Shown here piece by piece: positions 17,209 to 25,457 of a DNA stretch of 64,000 bases. This stretch comes from JACCTU01 sp963769665 (GTDB lineage Bacteria > Actinomycetota > Thermoleophilia > Gaiellales > Gaiellaceae). The notes under the pieces were generated by a model. It was not told where the DNA came from. It made no database searches and worked only from the letters and a program-made list of their open reading frames with translations. The DNA lies in assembly GCA_963769665.1 (NCBI GenBank), contig CAVYMQ010000003.1:1860001-1924000 (forward strand), in the 5' to 3' direction. Position numbers and translations under genes: made by a program. The first letter of the stretch is position 1. Each line of letters begins with the position of its first letter.

Positions 17209-17630
17209 GCGTCGAGGTCGTCGAGTACGACGACGCGTGGCCGGTGCGCTTCACGGCGGAGGCCGACCAGATCCGTGCCGCGCTGGGCTCACAGTTGCGG
17301 AAGATCGAGCACGTCGGCTCGACGTCGGTACCGGGGCTCGCCGCAAGGCCCATCATCGACATTGCGCTCTCGGTTGAAACGCTCGACGTCGAGGTCGTGG
17401 AGGCGCTCGGCTACCGGCACCTCGGCGAGTGGCGCTTCAGCAAGCCCGGCATCGATCTGTACGCATACGAGGAGGACGACGAGGAGTTCCACGACCACGT
17501 CCGGTTCCGCAACTACCTCCGCACGCACGACGAGGATCGGGACGTCTACGGCGCGCTGAAGGACGGTGACGACGAGGACGCGAAGGACGCCTTCGTGGCG
17601 CGCCTGGTCGAGATGCTCCGGCGCGGCTAG
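17205..17630 (+). CDS. GrpB family protein (UPF0157)
   Basis: The 141-residue protein carries EHVGSTSVPGLAARPIIDI, the hallmark of the GrpB/UPF0157 group, which has a nucleotidyltransferase-like fold, and FRNYLRTH further on. It is slightly short at the C-terminus compared with many relatives. The biochemical role is unknown. It overlaps the SDR stop (ATGA) and converges with yjbQ by four bases. Confidence 0.85.
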   Translation: MSVEVVEYDDAWPVRFTAEADQIRAALGSQLRKIEHVGSTSVPGLAARPIIDIALSVETLDVEVVEALGYRHLGEWRFSKPGIDLYAYEEDDEEFHDHVRFRNYLRTHDEDRDVYGALKDGDDEDAKDAFVARLVEMLRRG

Positions 17631-18079
17631 GTGCCGACGACCTGGACGACCCAGCGCCTGTCGCGCTCGCGGTCGAGCTCCAGGAAGAGCACGCGCTGCC
17701 AGGTTCCGAGCTGCAGCTTTCCTTCGACCACGGGGATCGACTCTCCGGCCGACCCCAGTAGCATCGACATGCAGTGCGAGTGGCCGTTGCCGAACTCGAC
17801 GTCTTCCTCGCAGATGTTCTCGGTGCGCTTGTCCCAGTCGTCGTGGGCGTAGTACTCACCGCTCGGGACGAGGCGCTTCAGCATCGTCGCGAAGTCCTCG
17901 AGAAAGCCCTTCTCGAACTCGTTGACCCGGACGCAGCAGGTCGTGTGGGGCGAGTAGACGCAGGCGATCCCCTGGGCGATCCCGCTCTCACGAACGACGT
18001 CGTTGACCTCGTCTGTGATGTCGCGAACGGAGAGGCCCCCGGTCGTCCGGAACTGCGATTCGCGCTGGAAGACCTTCAC
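17627..18079 (-). CDS. YjbQ family protein (UPF0047, secondary thiamine-phosphate synthase)
   Basis: The 150-residue protein has the YjbQ core: YSPHTTCCVRVNE, HDDWDKRTEN, NGHSHCMSMLLG and LGTWQRVLFLELD. The His/Cys-rich strands form the family's metal or substrate site. Homologs show weak thiamine-phosphate synthase activity, but their true role is unclear. The GTG start follows TAGGAT by 8 bases. Confidence 0.88.
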   Translation of the reverse strand: MKVFQRESQFRTTGGLSVRDITDEVNDVVRESGIAQGIACVYSPHTTCCVRVNEFEKGFLEDFATMLKRLVPSGEYYAHDDWDKRTENICEEDVEFGNGHSHCMSMLLGSAGESIPVVEGKLQLGTWQRVLFLELDRERDRRWVVQVVGT

Positions 18080-18148
18080 CGCGCGAGATCCTAGCGGCGC
18101 CCAGAACGAACGGGCAAGGGGAACCAGCGTTACCCTGAGCCGGGCAGC

Positions 18149-18221
18149 GGGCCCGTAGCTCAGCGGTTAGAGCAGCGGACTCATAATCCGTCGGTCCCAG
18201 GTTCGAATCCTGGCGGGCCCT
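18149..18221 (+). tRNA. tRNA with CAT anticodon (elongator Met or lysidine-type Ile2)
   Basis: A full cloverleaf folds: acceptor GGGCCCG pairs with CGGGCCC, the D arm is GCTC/GAGC, the anticodon loop is CTCATAA with CAT at 18182-18184, and the T arm is CCAGG-TTCGAAT-CCTGG. No CCA is encoded. It is not initiator tRNA, because base 1 pairs normally. C4-G69 and C5-G68 match the determinants of E. coli Ile2 tRNA for lysidine formation, so Ile2 is my preferred reading. The discriminator would be T, unusual for both Met and Ile. Confidence 0.9.
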
Positions 18222-18246
18222 CTCCGTAGCTCGGAGGCAGCGCGAG

Positions 18247-18462
18247 TCAGACCCGGCGCGGCCTCGATGCGTCCCAGAGGAAGTAGACGAACACCCCGAC
18301 GAGTGGGACGACGAGTATGACAACGAGCCAGAGCAACTTGCCGGCGAGTCCGAGATCGCGGCGGCGGACTACTCGGACGGCGACGAGCAGCCAGACGAGG
18401 ATCCATGCGACGAGCGCCGCGGCGGCAAGCCCGGTACCGAAGGTGTAAGCAAACGTCGCCAC
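18247..18462 (-). CDS. Small membrane protein, PLDc_N-like
   Basis: The 71-residue protein has two membrane helices, with the second half (LLWLVVILVVPLVGVFVYFL and a basic tail) matching the phospholipase-D N-terminal (PLDc_N) domain found free-standing in actinobacteria. It is likely a membrane anchor or cell-envelope protein of unknown function. It starts with GTG. Confidence 0.72.
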   Translation of the reverse strand: MATFAYTFGTGLAAAALVAWILVWLLVAVRVVRRRDLGLAGKLLWLVVILVVPLVGVFVYFLWDASRPRRV

Positions 18463-18550
18463 CGTGGTCCGAAACCTATAGCGATACGCGTCGGACGTGT
18501 CCCGCCTTTAGTCGGCTCTCGCGGGCGTCGATAGACCCAGTGGCCCCCGA

Positions 18551-20170
18551 ATGCGCACCTCAACCGATCCGCACGGCCCCCCGCGGCTTGTTCTTCGCTT
18601 TGCGGTCTATGCGGGCGCCGCCGTACTGCTCGCGGTGATGGGGGCGCTCTTGCTCTCGCGCTTCAACGCGTCGCAGAGCGCCGAGAGCGATCTCGCCGAC
18701 GACGCCGCGTACGTCGCGGACGAGCTCGGGCGCGACGACCTCGTCCGTGTGGCCTTCGCGGGCCGCGTGTCGGACGACGTCGAGGCACAGCTCGACGACT
18801 TCCTCGGCCCGATCGCCGGCGCCCGGGACCTGACGCGCGCCTCGCTCGTCTCGCCCTCAGGGACGATCACGTACTCCACCGACCATGCTCTTCGCGGCAA
18901 GGCCGCCTCGGCTCTCGGCATCGGCACGCTCGACGCCAGCTCGCCTGTCCAGTGGGTGCTCGAGACCGGGCGCACGCGCGGCCGGTTCGTGGCCGAGCGC
19001 AACGATGCCGTCGTCGCCGCCGAGGTGCGGCGCACGTTCCTGACGCAGTCCGCGCTCGTCGTGCTGGCGCTCCTCCTGCTGTACGGCGCACTAATCCCCG
19101 TCTTTCGCAAGGTCACCGCAGAGCTCGAAGCCCGGAACCGCCGGCTCGTCGAGAGCGAGGGGCGCTACCGCACGTTGATGGAGCAGGCGTCGGACGCGAT
19201 CTTCGTCGCCGACGCGAAGGGTCGCCTCACCGAGGTGAACGAGCACGCGACAGAGCTGCTCGGCTACACGCGCGAGGAGCTCCTGCAGCGTCACGCGATG
19301 GATTTGATGAGCGTCGAGGATGTCGCGCAGCTGCCCCTGCATATGCGTGATCTGAAAGCGGGCAAGACGATCCTCGTGGAGCGCCCTGTGCGCCGGAAGG
19401 ACGGCACGTTTCTCACGGGCGACGTCTCGGCGAAAATCCTCGAGGACGGCCGCCTGATGACGAGCATCCGCGACGTCTCGGAGCGCAAGCAACTCCGCGA
19501 GGCACAGAAAGCCGAGGCTGTCGGTCGGTTTGCCTCCGGCATCGCCGACGATTTTTCCGAGCTCGTGGACACCATCGCCGTTCATGCCGACGAGCTCGCG
19601 CTCCGCATCGGCCGCGATCCGGACGTCGTCGCGATCCGCGCGCAGCTCGCGGCGACGTATGCGTTGACCCTGCAACTGCGGGCGATCGGCAGCAGACAAG
19701 AGCTCAGCCCCGTGATCGTCGACCTCAACGAGCTTCTAGATTCGAGGCGTGACCTGCTGCGCGAGGTTGTCGGGCCCCATATCGAGGTAGTGCTGCGTCT
19801 CAATGCAGGAGCCGAGAAGGTCTACGCAGACCCGCTGCAGCTCGAGCGTGTGATCGTGGATCTCGTACTGCACGCGCGCTCCGCGATGCCGACCGGCGGA
19901 ACCGTCACCGTCGAGACGGCAAGCGTCGACTTCGGCCAGAGCGGCCACAGTCGCCGAAGCGGTGCTGGTCGTCACGTGATGCTCGCGATCGGCGACACCG
20001 GCGGCGAGACGGGCGACGAGAACGGCGAACGCCTCGGCCTCGGCCTCGCGACCGTCTACGGCGTCGTGCACCAGAGCGGCGGCTCGATCGGTGTCGAGAG
20101 CGAGCCCGGCGAGGGCACGACCGTGCGGATCTATCTGCCGGTCGCCGAAGTGCTAGCCGCGCTCAGCTGA
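18551..20170 (+). CDS. PAS-domain histidine-kinase-like protein with degenerate catalytic core
   Basis: The 539-residue protein has a TM helix (17-35), an extracytoplasmic segment, a second TM (167-185), a PAS domain (about 203-315) and a kinase-like C-terminus. The H-box reads GIADDFSEL where the family has GIAHDFNN, so the phosphoacceptor His is Asp333. The N-box is HARSAMP instead of NARDAM (His441), and the G1 box is DTGGET. G2 (GLGLATVYGVV) is intact. It probably cannot autophosphorylate, and may bind ATP or act as an allosteric partner. No response regulator is adjacent. Confidence 0.85.
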   Translation: MRTSTDPHGPPRLVLRFAVYAGAAVLLAVMGALLLSRFNASQSAESDLADDAAYVADELGRDDLVRVAFAGRVSDDVEAQLDDFLGPIAGARDLTRASLVSPSGTITYSTDHALRGKAASALGIGTLDASSPVQWVLETGRTRGRFVAERNDAVVAAEVRRTFLTQSALVVLALLLLYGALIPVFRKVTAELEARNRRLVESEGRYRTLMEQASDAIFVADAKGRLTEVNEHATELLGYTREELLQRHAMDLMSVEDVAQLPLHMRDLKAGKTILVERPVRRKDGTFLTGDVSAKILEDGRLMTSIRDVSERKQLREAQKAEAVGRFASGIADDFSELVDTIAVHADELALRIGRDPDVVAIRAQLAATYALTLQLRAIGSRQELSPVIVDLNELLDSRRDLLREVVGPHIEVVLRLNAGAEKVYADPLQLERVIVDLVLHARSAMPTGGTVTVETASVDFGQSGHSRRSGAGRHVMLAIGDTGGETGDENGERLGLGLATVYGVVHQSGGSIGVESEPGEGTTVRIYLPVAEVLAALS

Positions 20171-20911
20171 GCGCATCCCGGTCAGCGCCCAGAAGCCGAA
20201 CAGCGCCGCAAGCGGGACCGCGATCCCGAACGCGATCGCGACCTCGTCGGTCGAGCCCGCGAGCAAGCTGCGCGCGCCTTCGATGAACGCCGTGAACGGG
20301 TTGATGCTCGCCACCGTGTGGATCCAACCGGTGAGCAGCTCGATCGGGACGAACACGGGGGCGAGGAAGATCACGAGGAAGATCGGGAACTGCATGATCG
20401 GCCCCGCCTGCGTCGAGCGAAGGCGCAGCGCCACGCCGGCCGCCCAGAGGATGCCGATCAGGTTGACGGTGAATCCGAGCAGCAGGAGCACGAAGAGGTC
20501 GAGCCCGTCGCCGAGGATCTCCATCCCGATCAGCAGGCCGACCGCGAGCACGACCAGGGTGTTCAGGAACCAGCGCAGCATCGTCGCGATCGCGTAGCCG
20601 ACGAGGATTCCGCTGCGCCGCGGGGCGGCGATCATCAGGCGCCGTGCGAAGCCGCGCTCGAAGTCCTGCGCGATCCCGAAGCCGGTGAACACGCCCGCCA
20701 TCGCTGCGGACTGCACCAGCACGAACGCGAACTGAAAGGTCTCGTAGCCGGGCTCGTAGTCGAAGCCCGGTATCTGGTCGATCCCCGACAGCGCACCCGC
20801 GTACCCCACGAAGAAGATCACCGGGAACATGAGGGCTGGAAGCAGGAACGAGATGTTCGTGAGGGACTTCTTCATCACCCGGTAGGCAACCGCGGACGCG
20901 ACGTGGATCAT
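20153..20911 (-). CDS. ABC-2 type transporter permease (second subunit)
   Basis: The 252-residue, six-TM ABC-2 permease (DrrB-like) has GIAQDFERGFARRLMIAAPRR as the cytoplasmic loop and SINPFTAFIEGARSLL near the end. ATG 20911 overlaps the stop of the preceding permease (ATGA). With 20908-21681 and the ATPase 21678-22643 it should form a heteromeric exporter for a drug, lipid or similar hydrophobic compound. Its stop region overlaps the 3' end of the histidine-kinase-like gene. Confidence 0.88.
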   Translation of the reverse strand: MIHVASAVAYRVMKKSLTNISFLLPALMFPVIFFVGYAGALSGIDQIPGFDYEPGYETFQFAFVLVQSAAMAGVFTGFGIAQDFERGFARRLMIAAPRRSGILVGYAIATMLRWFLNTLVVLAVGLLIGMEILGDGLDLFVLLLLGFTVNLIGILWAAGVALRLRSTQAGPIMQFPIFLVIFLAPVFVPIELLTGWIHTVASINPFTAFIEGARSLLAGSTDEVAIAFGIAVPLAALFGFWALTGMRSAERG

Positions 20912-21681
20912 GTTCGCGTCATCCTCGCGCTGAAGGCGCGCGCGGAAATCGCCAACGCCAGAGCAATCGCACCGAGCGTGACCCCGAAGCCGATCGCGAG
21001 CGTCTCGAGGTCCCAGCCGGCGATGACGAGCGAGCGAAGGCCCTCGATCAGGTACGAGACGGGGTTGACGGTGGCGATCCACTTGAACCAGTCGGTCTCG
21101 ATCAAATCGCGCGGCATGTTCATGGACGACAGAAAGAGGGCGACGAAGAAGAGCGGGAAGATTCCCTGAACCGCCTCGGGGGAGCCGCTGCGAAGCGCGA
21201 CGGTCATCCCCGCAGCTCCGATCGCGACGGCGCCGAGCGCAGCCAGCACGAAGAGCACGGGCACACCGAGCGGCCCTGCCTCGAAGTGGGCCCCCATCAA
21301 CAGCCCGCCGACGAAGTAGATGCAGTACTGGATCATCACGAGCGCCACGCCGCCGGCCAGATTGCCGAGCATGATCGCGACGCCACGCGCAGGTGTGAGC
21401 GCGAGGCGGTTGAGAAAGCCCGTGTCGATGTCGCGACCGAGTTCGATCGCGGAGTTGAGTGCCGTGAAGAGCGCGCCATGCACGAATGGGATCGCGAACA
21501 TGAAGTCCACGTAGGAGTCGGCTGGGAAGCCCGGCAGCGAGGCGGCGGGATTCAGCCCATGTGAGACGACGAACAGGAAGAAGAGCGGGAAGATGAGCGC
21601 GAACGCCATCTGCCCCGGCTGTCGGACCGACCGCAGAAAGGCGCGCCTGCCGAGGAACGCGATCTGCGCAGCGTTGCTCAA
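20908..21681 (-). CDS. ABC-2 type transporter permease (first subunit)
   Basis: The 257-residue, six-TM permease resembles its neighbour; it includes ELGRDIDTGFLNRLALTPARG and TVNPVSYLIEGLRSLV. The TTG start at 21681 overlaps the ATPase stop (TTGA), so translation is coupled to the ATPase. The two permeases look like an ancient duplication, which gives a heterodimer. Confidence 0.88.
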   Translation of the reverse strand: MSNAAQIAFLGRRAFLRSVRQPGQMAFALIFPLFFLFVVSHGLNPAASLPGFPADSYVDFMFAIPFVHGALFTALNSAIELGRDIDTGFLNRLALTPARGVAIMLGNLAGGVALVMIQYCIYFVGGLLMGAHFEAGPLGVPVLFVLAALGAVAIGAAGMTVALRSGSPEAVQGIFPLFFVALFLSSMNMPRDLIETDWFKWIATVNPVSYLIEGLRSLVIAGWDLETLAIGFGVTLGAIALALAISARAFSARMTRT

Positions 21682-22643
21682 GCGACGATGGGCTCCGGCT
21701 GCGCCTCGGCCTGCCCCTCGAGCCGGTGGCCGGTCTTCGCGAGAAAGACATCGTCGAGCGACGGCTCGTCGAGCTCGAGGTGCGCGACCTTCAGGTTGTC
21801 GGCGTCGAGTGCGCGCACGACGTCGGCGAGGTCGTAGCCCACGTCGAGACGAACCGCGACTCGTCCGGGCTCGGCCTCGACCGGGGAGCCGAAGCGGTCG
21901 AGCGTCTTCACGATCGCTCCGCGCTGATCGGGATCTGCCGGTGCGACCTGCACGGTCGGGCGCCCGATCTCGGCCTTGAGCTCCGACGGCGTGCCCTCGG
22001 CGACGATCCGGCCGGCGTCGATGATGCCAACCCGATCCGCGAGCACATCCGCCTCCTCGAGGTACTGAGTGGTGAGGAAGACGGTGACGTGGTCCTCGCG
22101 TGCGAGACGTGCCACCTCGACCCAGAGCGCACTGCGGCTCTGCGGGTCGAGCCCGGTCGTCGGCTCGTCGAGGAACAGGATCGAGGGTCGATGGAGGAGC
22201 GCGAGCGCAAGGTCGAGGCGACGCTTCATCCCGCCCGAGTACGTGCGGACCTTGCGGTCGGCGGCGTCGGTCAGGCCGACGCGCTCGAGCAGCTCGTCGC
22301 CGCGGCTGGCGCGCTCTGCGCGCGAGAGGCCGTGCAGCGACGCCTGCAGCCGGACGTGGTCGCGGCCCGTCAAAAACGGGTCGAGGGCCGCCTCCTGGAG
22401 CGCCGCGCCGATCAGCTCGCGCACCTTCGGCCCGTCCTTGACGACGTCGTAGCCGCCGACGACAGCGCGGCCACCGGTGGGCGGCATCAGCGTGGTCAGC
22501 ATGTGGACGGTGGTCGACTTGCCCGCCCCGTTCGGGCCGAGGAAGCCGTAGATCTCCCCGTCGGCGACCTCCAGGTCGATCCCGTCGACGGCTCGAATGG
22601 CCTTGAACTCGCGGACGAGCCGTTCGGCGACGATCGCGCTCAC
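21678..22643 (-). CDS. ABC transporter ATP-binding protein (DrrA-like)
   Basis: The 321-residue ATPase has Walker A GPNGAGKST, a Q-loop near GAALQEAALD, the signature YSGGMKRRL, Walker B ILFLDEPTTGLD and an H-loop at LTTQYLEEAD. The C-terminal domain (about 230-321) is DUF4162-like, as in DrrA drug exporters. GTG 22643 lies 6 bases after TACGGT. It is divergent from the MarR gene 58 bases away, which suggests MarR control. Confidence 0.93.
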   Translation of the reverse strand: MSAIVAERLVREFKAIRAVDGIDLEVADGEIYGFLGPNGAGKSTTVHMLTTLMPPTGGRAVVGGYDVVKDGPKVRELIGAALQEAALDPFLTGRDHVRLQASLHGLSRAERASRGDELLERVGLTDAADRKVRTYSGGMKRRLDLALALLHRPSILFLDEPTTGLDPQSRSALWVEVARLAREDHVTVFLTTQYLEEADVLADRVGIIDAGRIVAEGTPSELKAEIGRPTVQVAPADPDQRGAIVKTLDRFGSPVEAEPGRVAVRLDVGYDLADVVRALDADNLKVAHLELDEPSLDDVFLAKTGHRLEGQAEAQPEPIVA

Positions 22644-22701
22644 CGCGGAACCGTAGCGACGGCCGTTCCACCTGCGTGAGCGAGGCATACTTGAGGCGTC
22701 A

Positions 22702-23184
22702 ATGGAGCGGGGCATGCTGACCGGGCAGACGACGCCGACCGAGCTCGAGCCGTTCGTCAACTTCCTGCGGGCGCACGCGGCGGTCGTGCGGGAGCTCTCG
22801 TCGGAGCTCGTTGCGGCGCACGGGCTGACGATCAACGACTACGAGGTGCTCCTGCGCCTCTCGAGAGCCGAGGGCAGCCGGATGCGTCGGGTCGACCTCG
22901 CGCAGGAGGTCTTGCTCACGCCCTCGGGGATCACGCGGCTGCTCGAAGGGCTCGAGCGCTCGGGGTTCGTCGAGCGCGTCGCCTGCAAGGAGGACCTTCG
23001 CGTCAGCTACGCGCAGCTGACCACCGCGGGCCGCGCGAAGTTGCGCGCGGCGAGCACGACGCACGTCGCCGGCATCCACCGTCTCTTCCTCGACCGCTTC
23101 GACGCCGACGAGCGCGTCGTTGTCGGTGAGCTGCTGGGACGGCTCACGGACGGCGAGGACGGCGAGCCTTGCGCTCCCGAGTAA
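22702..23184 (+). CDS. MarR family transcriptional regulator
   Basis: The 160-residue MarR winged helix has dimerisation helices at both ends and a wHTH core around LRLSRAEGSRMRRVDLAQEV and LTPSGITRLLEGLERSGFVER with the wing at CKEDLRVSYAQLT. It probably represses the divergent ABC exporter and its own gene. CATACT precedes the start, with a short GAGG before ATG. Confidence 0.88.
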   Translation: MERGMLTGQTTPTELEPFVNFLRAHAAVVRELSSELVAAHGLTINDYEVLLRLSRAEGSRMRRVDLAQEVLLTPSGITRLLEGLERSGFVERVACKEDLRVSYAQLTTAGRAKLRAASTTHVAGIHRLFLDRFDADERVVVGELLGRLTDGEDGEPCAPE

Positions 23185-23194
23185 ACTGACCGCG

Positions 23195-24079
23195 ATGCTC
23201 GACCTCGGAACGATGCGGGTCAAGACGGGCCTCGCCGAGATGCTCAAGGGCGGGGTGATCATGGACGTCGTGAACGCCGAGCAGGCGCGCGTCGCCGAGG
23301 ATGCAGGCGCCGTCGCCGTCATGGCGCTCGAGCGCGTCCCCGCCGACATCCGCGTCGAGGGCGGCGTGGCGCGCATGTCCGACCCGGAGATGATCCGCGC
23401 GATCCAGGAAACGGTCACGATCCCAGTGATGGCGAAGTGCCGCATCGGCCACTTCGCCGAGGCGCAGATCCTCGAGGCGCTCGAGATCGACTACATCGAC
23501 GAGTCGGAGGTGCTGACTCCCGCCGACCTCGAGCACCACGTCGACAAGTGGAAGTTCACCGTGCCGTTCGTCTGCGGCTGCACGAACCTCGGCGAAGCGC
23601 TTCGGCGCATCTCAGAGGGCGCCGCGATGATTCGCACGAAGGGCGAGGCCGGCACGGGGGACATCGTCAATGCGGTCACGCACATGCGCGCGGTCTTCGG
23701 CGGGATCCGTCGGCTGCAGTCGTTGCGCGACGAGGAGCTCTACTCCGAGGCGAAGGAGCTGCGCGCGCCGTACGAGCTCGTGCGCTGGGTGGCCGAGAAC
23801 GGTCGGCTTCCTGTCGTGACGTTCACGGCGGGCGGGATCGCGACGCCGGCCGACGCGGCGCTCTGCATGCAGCTCGGCGCGGACGGCGTGTTCGTCGGCT
23901 CGGGCATCTTCAAGTCGGGCAATCCCGAGACGCGGGCGAAGGCCATCGTCGAGGCGACGACGCACTTCAACGACCCGAAGGTGCTTGCGGACGTCTCCGC
24001 CGGGCTCGGCGAGCCGATGATCGGCATCTCGACCGCCTCGCTCGATCCGTCGCAGCTGCTCGAAACGCGCGGCTGGTAG
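23195..24079 (+). CDS. pdxS: Pyridoxal 5'-phosphate synthase subunit PdxS
   Basis: The 294-residue PLP synthase subunit is a (beta/alpha)8 barrel that makes PLP from ribose 5-phosphate, glyceraldehyde 3-phosphate and ammonia. Both catalytic lysines are visible, in VMAKCRIGH and in RTKGEAGTG. The start ATG 23195 is fixed by TAAACT 7 bases upstream; the longer frame would overlap the MarR gene. Its usual partner pdxT is 824 bases downstream, separated by an unrelated surface gene. Confidence 0.96.
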   Translation: MLDLGTMRVKTGLAEMLKGGVIMDVVNAEQARVAEDAGAVAVMALERVPADIRVEGGVARMSDPEMIRAIQETVTIPVMAKCRIGHFAEAQILEALEIDYIDESEVLTPADLEHHVDKWKFTVPFVCGCTNLGEALRRISEGAAMIRTKGEAGTGDIVNAVTHMRAVFGGIRRLQSLRDEELYSEAKELRAPYELVRWVAENGRLPVVTFTAGGIATPADAALCMQLGADGVFVGSGIFKSGNPETRAKAIVEATTHFNDPKVLADVSAGLGEPMIGISTASLDPSQLLETRGW

Positions 24080-24081
24080 CG

Positions 24082-24110
24082 GACTTCTCGCGGCGCAGCC
24101 GCGGCAAGTC
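24082..24110 (+). terminator. Hairpin after pdxS
   Basis: An imperfect stem of about 12 pairs with one mismatch (inner stem CGCGGC-gca-GCCGCG) starts just after the pdxS stop. There is no clear T-run, so termination is inferred. Confidence 0.45.
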
Positions 24111-24193
24111 GCTGCATTGAAAGCGGCAGTTCGTCGTGCCATCCTGTCGCTGCGACGGGCACTCCCGTCCGCCGCGAGGACAGGGAGGCAGAG

Positions 24194-24871
24194 GTGAAGT
24201 CGACTCTCGTTGCGCGTGGCAGGCGAGTGGCGATCGCGGTGGTCGCACTCTTTGCAGTCGCCGGGGGGATCGCGTATGCGGCTATCCCGGATGCGTCCGG
24301 GGTGATCCATGCCTGTTACCGAACCAGCACGGATGACCAGAAAGGACAGCTTCGGGTCGTCGAATCAGCGGCGAGCTGTCGGAACAACGAGTCGCCGACC
24401 CAGTGGAACGTCACGGGCGCACCGGGAGCTCAGGGCCCGGCCGGCGAGGACGGAGCCGACGGAACGAGCCCGACGGTGGCGCAGGTCGGTCCCGGCACCG
24501 GGGGGTGTGCCAACGGCGGTGCGGCGATCACCGACAGCGCGGGCGCTACGGCATACGTCTGCAGCGGCCTGAACGGCCAGGACGGAGCGGACGGCGAGTC
24601 GTTCTCGGGGACGTTCGCGAGCCCGAACGGCCAGTACTCGATCAACGTCACGGACACCGGTGTCACGATCGCGAGCCCGGACTCCTCGATCGTGGTCTCT
24701 GGTGGCGAGATCCGGGTCGAAACCCTGAACACCGACGGCATCGTCGTACGAAGCGGTGGCCTCTTCGACTTGAGGGCCGTCACGAGTCTCGAGCTCAGGG
24801 CCGGCACCACGGGCCGCCTGGAAAGCACCGGGACCATGACCATCAGGGGCAGCGTCGTGAACATCAACTAG
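24194..24871 (+). CDS. Secreted protein with short collagen-like segment
   Basis: The 225-residue exported protein has a signal peptide (basic start, hydrophobic 12-27, cleavage near AYAA) followed by IPDASGVIHACYRT, an opening common in actinobacterial secreted proteins. A short G-x-y run (GAPGAQGPAGEDGADG) and a second partial one (GQDGADG) lie before a beta-rich C-terminus with VSGGEIRVETL and VRSGGLFDLRAV repeats. GTG 24194 is preceded by AGGGAGG, so unlike its leaderless neighbours it uses a ribosome binding site. It sits between pdxS and pdxT and is probably an insertion. Confidence 0.8.
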   Translation: MKSTLVARGRRVAIAVVALFAVAGGIAYAAIPDASGVIHACYRTSTDDQKGQLRVVESAASCRNNESPTQWNVTGAPGAQGPAGEDGADGTSPTVAQVGPGTGGCANGGAAITDSAGATAYVCSGLNGQDGADGESFSGTFASPNGQYSINVTDTGVTIASPDSSIVVSGGEIRVETLNTDGIVVRSGGLFDLRAVTSLELRAGTTGRLESTGTMTIRGSVVNIN

Positions 24872-24902
24872 CTGGCCGCATCACCACACCTACAATCGCA
24901 GC

Positions 24903-25457
24903 ATGAACGTCGGCGTCCTCGCGCTCCAGGGGAACTTCCGCGAGCATGCGGCGATGCTGCGCAGGCTCGGCGCGGACGTCGTCGAGGTGCGCAAACCCGA
25001 GCAGCTCGACGGGCTCGACGGGCTCGTCATCCCCGGCGGCGAGTCGACGACGTTCATGCGCTTGATGCGCCTCTACGGGCTCGACGAGGCGATCCGCTGC
25101 TTCGAGCAACCCGTGTTCGGCACGTGCGCGGGGATGATCGTGCTCGACCGCGACCACCTGGGTCTTGTCGACCTGGTCGTCGACCGCAACGCCTACGGGC
25201 GCCAGGTCGCGAGCTTCGAGGCCGACCTCGACCTCGAGGGGGAGGAACACCAGCTGCGCGGCGTCTTCATCCGGGCGCCGCGCGTACGCGAGGTCGGAGC
25301 CGACGTCGAGGTGCTCGCGGAGCACGACGGCGAGCCGGTACTCGTTCGTGACGGTCGCTTCCTGCTCGCCTCGTTCCACCCGGAGCTCACCGATGACACG
25401 CGTGTGCACGAGCGGTTCCTCGACCTGATCAAGGAGGAGACGGGTGTCCGGGCATAG
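24903..25457 (+). CDS. pdxT: Pyridoxal 5'-phosphate synthase glutaminase subunit PdxT
   Basis: The 184-residue class I glutaminase supplies ammonia to PdxS. Visible features are VGVLALQGNFREH, the PGGESTT loop, the nucleophile FGTCAGMI (Cys) and SFHPELT with the catalytic His-Glu pair. ATG 24903 follows TACAAT by 6 bases, giving pdxT its own promoter despite the gene between it and pdxS. Its end overlaps yebC by 14 bases. Confidence 0.96.
   Translation: MNVGVLALQGNFREHAAMLRRLGADVVEVRKPEQLDGLDGLVIPGGESTTFMRLMRLYGLDEAIRCFEQPVFGTCAGMIVLDRDHLGLVDLVVDRNAYGRQVASFEADLDLEGEEHQLRGVFIRAPRVREVGADVEVLAEHDGEPVLVRDGRFLLASFHPELTDDTRVHERFLDLIKEETGVRA

Noticed and set aside
18149..18221. Initiator tRNA-fMet
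   Set aside because: The first acceptor pair is a normal G-C and the anticodon stem lacks the three consecutive G-C pairs of initiators.
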